The notes beneath the pieces were generated by a model. The model was not told the DNA's origin. It worked only from the letters and a program-made list of their open reading frames with translations, and ran no database searches. A stretch of DNA of 64,000 nucleotides, from positions 12,499,751 to 12,563,750 of the forward strand of contig NC_134020.1 in NCBI RefSeq assembly GCF_040712315.1, read 5' to 3'. The DNA comes from Castanea sativa (taxonomy: Eukaryota > Streptophyta > Magnoliopsida > Fagales > Fagaceae). A program made the translations under genes and the position numbers. Below are positions 60,726 through 64,000 of this stretch, piece by piece; position 1 is the stretch's first letter, and each line of letters starts with the position of its first letter.

Positions 60726-61289
60726 GATCTGTGAGCTTCGGTGACATAATCAAAAGAATAAGGGACAAATCATTTTTTTTCGATGTATGGCTCGAGCTCA
60801 ATCCACGCACACGACATACATCACGCATACATGGGGCAGGGTGCAACTCCGGAGAGCTGTGTGGGATTCGTATGTCTGTAGTCCTACCTTTGTTGCTCAG
60901 GAAATGAGCAATGATAAGTTCATTATCCCAAAACCTGTTTTGCCAATTGTAAGTCAATGATGAGTGACTCACTATCCTAGAGTCACTTAAAAGGAAAAAG
61001 AAAAACAAATAAGGGCATTTTTTGAGCTAACCCACCAAACAACAAAAGGATACAGTCTCTGTGGTGTCCATCCGGGACTCTTGCTGCAAACATCTCCAGG
61101 TCACTTCTTTCTCTTCCATTTCTAGGTAAGACTCTTGCCTTGGGTTGACCTTGGTCTCTATCTCTATCTCCATCTCTACCTTTTTCTACCGTGCTTACAT
61201 TTTCAATTCCCGAGGGATATGTGCATAAGAAGTCTTGATTGTTAAGTCCACTTGGGGGGGGGGGTGAAAACTTATTGAGGAGTAGGTAA
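60726..61289. other. Non-coding 3' region of element N
   Basis: Includes a G9 run at about 61255-61263 and a repeated TCTATCTCTATCTCCATCTC stretch at 61154-61180. ORFs here on the minus strand are low-complexity and unconvincing. Confidence 0.5.
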
Positions 61290-61740
61290 ATATGGGGAGG
61301 AATCTTCTGCCTCTTTAATGACTTATTTGGGGATGAGAAACTCGCCAAGGAGTAGTAGAAATGGATTCGCTGAGGAGTAGTGTAACTTTTGTAGATGTGA
61401 GATCCACTGGGAAGAATCTTCTAGTTCCTTCATGGTATTCTGAGGACTTTAAGGAAGAATCTTCTGCTTCCTCACTGGGGATACTTTAGGTGTACTCGAT
61501 CCACTAGGGAAGAATCTTCTACTTCTTCACTAGGAGATTGTTTAAATATGCTTAAGTCCATTGGGGAAGAATCTTCTGCTTTCTCCATGGGGATAATATT
61601 CTAGATATGATTGATCTACAGGGGAAGAATTTTCTGCTTCCTTAGTTAGGATAGTGTTCTTGAGTTTATGTGATCTGCTGGAAATGGTTTTGGGATGTAC
61701 ATGCTTTATTGGGGGGAAAAGTCTTCTGCTTCCTTTACTT
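61290..61740. repeat. 50-60-bp tandem repeats with GAAGAATCTTCTGCTTCC core
   Basis: About seven degenerate copies (cores near 61300, 61410, 61455, 61510, 61567, 61624 and 61708). Each has a CCACTGGG-type lead, GGAAGAATCTTCTGCTTCC and a variable linker. They lie between the accessory gene and the LTR of element N. Confidence 0.88.
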
Positions 61741-62089
61741 CTCCCTAGGGGGTCCTTGGTGACTATGTACGCAACTATGTTCTTACGTACATAGGTCTGT
61801 TCTTGAGGCTTTGCGTATGCGGGGTCCTATTTGCAAATATGGGCCTTGATCCACATACATGAGACACTTGGCAGAGGCCTTACTCTACCCATTTTCACTT
61901 CTGTTTCAATTGTTTCACTTCTATATGCAATCCTAGCACCCCTTTTTGTCATTTTTGTACTTAAACATCACTGCATCCTTCTTTTTACCTTTATTCTTGC
62001 ATCAAAAACATCATTTTTCATCATTCTCACTTGAATCAAGAATCTAATGTTATCTTCTTCTTTTGTAGTCCTCATCCCTTTATGCTAGT

Positions 62090-63824
62090 TAAGGAAGCAC
62101 TAATAAGGTAGTTGAGTATTACAACCTCCTTATTCCCAAAACCAAGGCTTACATCCAGGAAGTGGACTTCGGGCCTATCCTTAGCTTTCTACTGGAAATG
62201 TCTACAAGTGCTACTTTGGTGCTATGCCTCATCGAGAGATGGTGGGATACTACTCATACCTTTCATATTGCTGTGCGAGAGATAACGGTGACTCCCTATG
62301 ACTTCTACCATATGACCAGCCTTAGCTTCGAAGGGTCCATAATTAATTTGGACGGCGTGTCGGCCATCCAGTTGGGTCTTGACATGTTAGGGAGGAAGTA
62401 CCCCACCTAGACCATTCATTACTTTGACTTGGTGTTGGATTACATGCTTCTCCCATAAAGGACTACAAAGGAGCGCGTCTGGATGGCTAGGGCTTTTCTT
62501 CTACATTTGTTGGGAGCTTATCTCTTCACTAATGGTGGGCAAACGGTGTCCCTAAGGTGGTTGACCATCTTTTAAGACTTTGGAGATGCACAAAGGGCCA
62601 ATTGGGGGCAGACATGTCTTGCCTATCTTAACTCTATCCTCGACACTCTTAGTTGGGGCACCTTACGGTAGCTTGTAGGGCCTTAGAAACTCCTTGAGGC
62701 TAGTTTTCTTTCCATCTCTTGTATTTTGATTTGTAGCTTATAGTCTTGCAAACTGTCATCTTGCAAACTGTACCATTTTGCAAACTATACCATTTTGAAA
62801 ACTGTACCATCTTGCAAACTGTACCATCTTGTATCTATCTTATGGCTTTTGCTTCCTTTTGTAGCGGTGGATTGTTAGGTATGGCCTCATAACTCCTGGC
62901 ACCAATCTAAATTTGAGTGAATTCCCTTGAGTGAAGGTCCACCTTGCTGGGTTAACTTTGGATGAGATAAGTTTAAGAGTTCCAATTTTCATGCTTCTTC
63001 ATGCATTTCCCTTAGGATACTTTTCTTCAAACCTTATGTATTATATGTTAACTGGACTCCATGGGCTGGCCATCCCCTTTTTGCTTCTCCGAATTTGGAA
63101 GCTGCTGTTATCATTGCTTCAGAGATTACCCAACCTTTCAAATGAGCTAGCTTGAGGGCATTCTACTTGGCAGAAAGGGTGCAACGTCAACTGGTGGGTA
63201 GAGATGACCCACGGATTTCGATGGATCCTCCAAAGTTCATATTTGCCCCACACTCCATGACCAATGTTGAGTACAATTCGTGGAGGAATGGCATTCCCTA
63301 CGTCAGGCGGCTCCTTGATGGATTGGACTAAGAGGAATTCAGTATCACTTGCCTCATGCCTTCCCTTACTGCTCAGGTATATGCTCAATCTCTTCTTCTT
63401 CTTTTCCTCTTCCTTTTAACTTGTTTATCATGGCTTTTAATAGTGGAAAACTATAGTAGGAGGAGCCTACTGTCGGTGAGTCGATTGATCCTCCACATCT
63501 CCCTTGGATAGTCTATGCTTACGGCCCTAATGGCTTTGCTTGGGAGCGCGTCGTGCCCCATGATCCCAATGTTATATGCTACCCTTTTTCTCCAAACACC
63601 CTGGCGGTGAGTTCTTCTATCCTTTTGTTCTTTGTTTCTTTTTTTTTTCCTTCCTATCCCTCATTTTTTTCCGGTCACTAACCCTATTTTCTTCAAACTA
63701 CAGCCTACCATCCAAGAGCATGAGGAGTTGGTATGGCTGGCTAGGAATCTCAAGCTATGGGTAACCAACTATTCAAGGAGCTTGTATGGTCCTGGAGGGG
63801 TGGCCTACCCAGCAGTGGTGGTGA

Positions 63825-63856
<32 letters not shown>

Positions 63857-63928
63857 ATGAGGAGGAGGATTCGGAAGCGACTCCCAGCTACCAACCAAGG
63901 AAGAGGCGACACCATTGATTACTTGTAG
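62090..63928 (+). pseudogene. Antisense accessory gene of N: plant mobile domain (PMD)-like
   Basis: Reads YYNLLIPKTKAYIQEVDFGP, ILSFLLEMS, LCLIERWWDTTHTFHI and REITVTPYDFYHMTSL, the N-terminal part of the plant mobile domain (aminotransferase-like, shared with PP7 long-form proteins). Later blocks: RAFLLHLLGAYLFTNG (62490), LDTLSWGT (62637), EHEELVWLARNLKLWVTNYS (63715). Introns fit at 63377-63443 (CAG|GTATATG...TAATAG) and 63607-63703 (GCG|GTGAGT...CTACAG); another may be about 62668-62874. An acidic GAT-repeat tail at 63820-63860 is read out of frame in the longest ORF. Several stops and frameshifts: a pseudogene. The function of PMD proteins in transposons is not settled. Confidence 0.75.
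62744..62832. repeat. About 20-bp tandem repeats in the presumed PMD intron
   Basis: Five to six copies of TTGCAAACTGTACCATC with small changes, lying between a possible donor (62668) and the acceptor TTTTGTAG (62874). Confidence 0.85.
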
Positions 63929-64000
63929 TCAAGACACATAGGCACACAACACATATATTTCTTTCCTTTTGTCACTTTTATTTTTTATTTTTTTTCTTTT
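63929..64000. other. Window end, T-rich
   Basis: Downstream of the PMD-like gene's stop; poly-T-rich, nothing further seen. Confidence 0.6.

Larger units (their letters stand above)
59048..64000 (-). mobile_element. 3' part of gypsy element N, running off the right edge
   Basis: On the minus strand from the right: an antisense accessory gene, short tandem repeats, a polypurine tract and a 3' LTR (60711 to 59048). Gag, pol and the 5' LTR would lie beyond 64000. Inserted into M0's 66-bp repeats at CCTAC (59043-59047). Same LTR family as solo LTR A at 47386-49070. Confidence 0.8.

Noticed and set aside
60628..61348. Minus ORFs of 121-126 codons
   Set aside because: Cover polypurine tract, G-run and non-coding 3' region; no known domain.
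1..64000. tRNA, rRNA or small-RNA genes
   Set aside because: No cloverleaf with A/B boxes or rRNA-like sequence was recognised by eye; primer-binding sites are tRNA-complementary only. A tRNAscan or Infernal run would settle it.

Overview
The window is nuclear DNA from a flowering plant, most likely a woody eudicot (family not provable from sequence alone). The evidence is a multi-exon aluminium-activated malate transporter (ALMT) gene with GT-AG introns, AT-rich intergenic DNA, plant-type Ty1/copia and Ty3/gypsy retrotransposons, a Helitron, MITEs and a large satellite array. Only one intact-looking host gene was found. Almost everything else is repetitive, and most of the transposon boundaries can be fixed by target-site duplications (TSDs).

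Layout. 1-15120: tandem satellite with a basic unit of about 333 bp, running off the left edge and interrupted at 2615-3861 by a PIF/Harbinger-like element. Its left part contains longer units of about 508 bp; its right part shows a trimeric higher-order repeat of about 1 kb. 15141-27961: decayed Ty1/copia element without a 5' LTR, hit by a Helitron (16350-19594), an antisense solo LTR (21296-22689, TSD ATGTC) and a solo LTR inside its 3' LTR (26474-27875, TSD CCATG). 28843-31185: ALMT9/ALMT4-type gene on the minus strand, six exons. 31806-33884: LTR-like element made of two tandem copies, bounded by TSD TAATG. 36917-45860: minus-strand Ty3/gypsy element of the Tat type with nearly identical LTRs, deleted from the primer-binding site to mid-RT, carrying an antisense accessory gene and a 155-bp minisatellite. 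46302-46817: hAT-like MITE.

47230-64000 is a nest of related gypsy elements. A plus-strand gypsy fragment (G) carries a solo LTR (47386-49070, TSD GGGAT) and is cut at 49831 by the 3' LTR of a minus-strand element (M0). M0's antisense accessory gene is split by a second element of the same family (M1, 52747-57992, TSD CCTAC). M1 keeps gag but has no pol, and it holds a solo LTR (53994-55093, TSD ATATG) and a Harbinger-type MITE (56006-56402, TSD TAA). M0 is split again at 59048 by a third minus-strand gypsy element (N), whose 3' LTR, polypurine tract, tandem repeats and antisense plant-mobile-domain gene run to the right edge.

How the parts relate: three Tat-like gypsy elements each carry an accessory gene on the strand opposite to gag-pol, with spliceosomal intron signals on that strand and tandem repeats nearby. 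The ALMT gene sits in the one stretch (about 28-31.8 kb) where no insertion was recognised.
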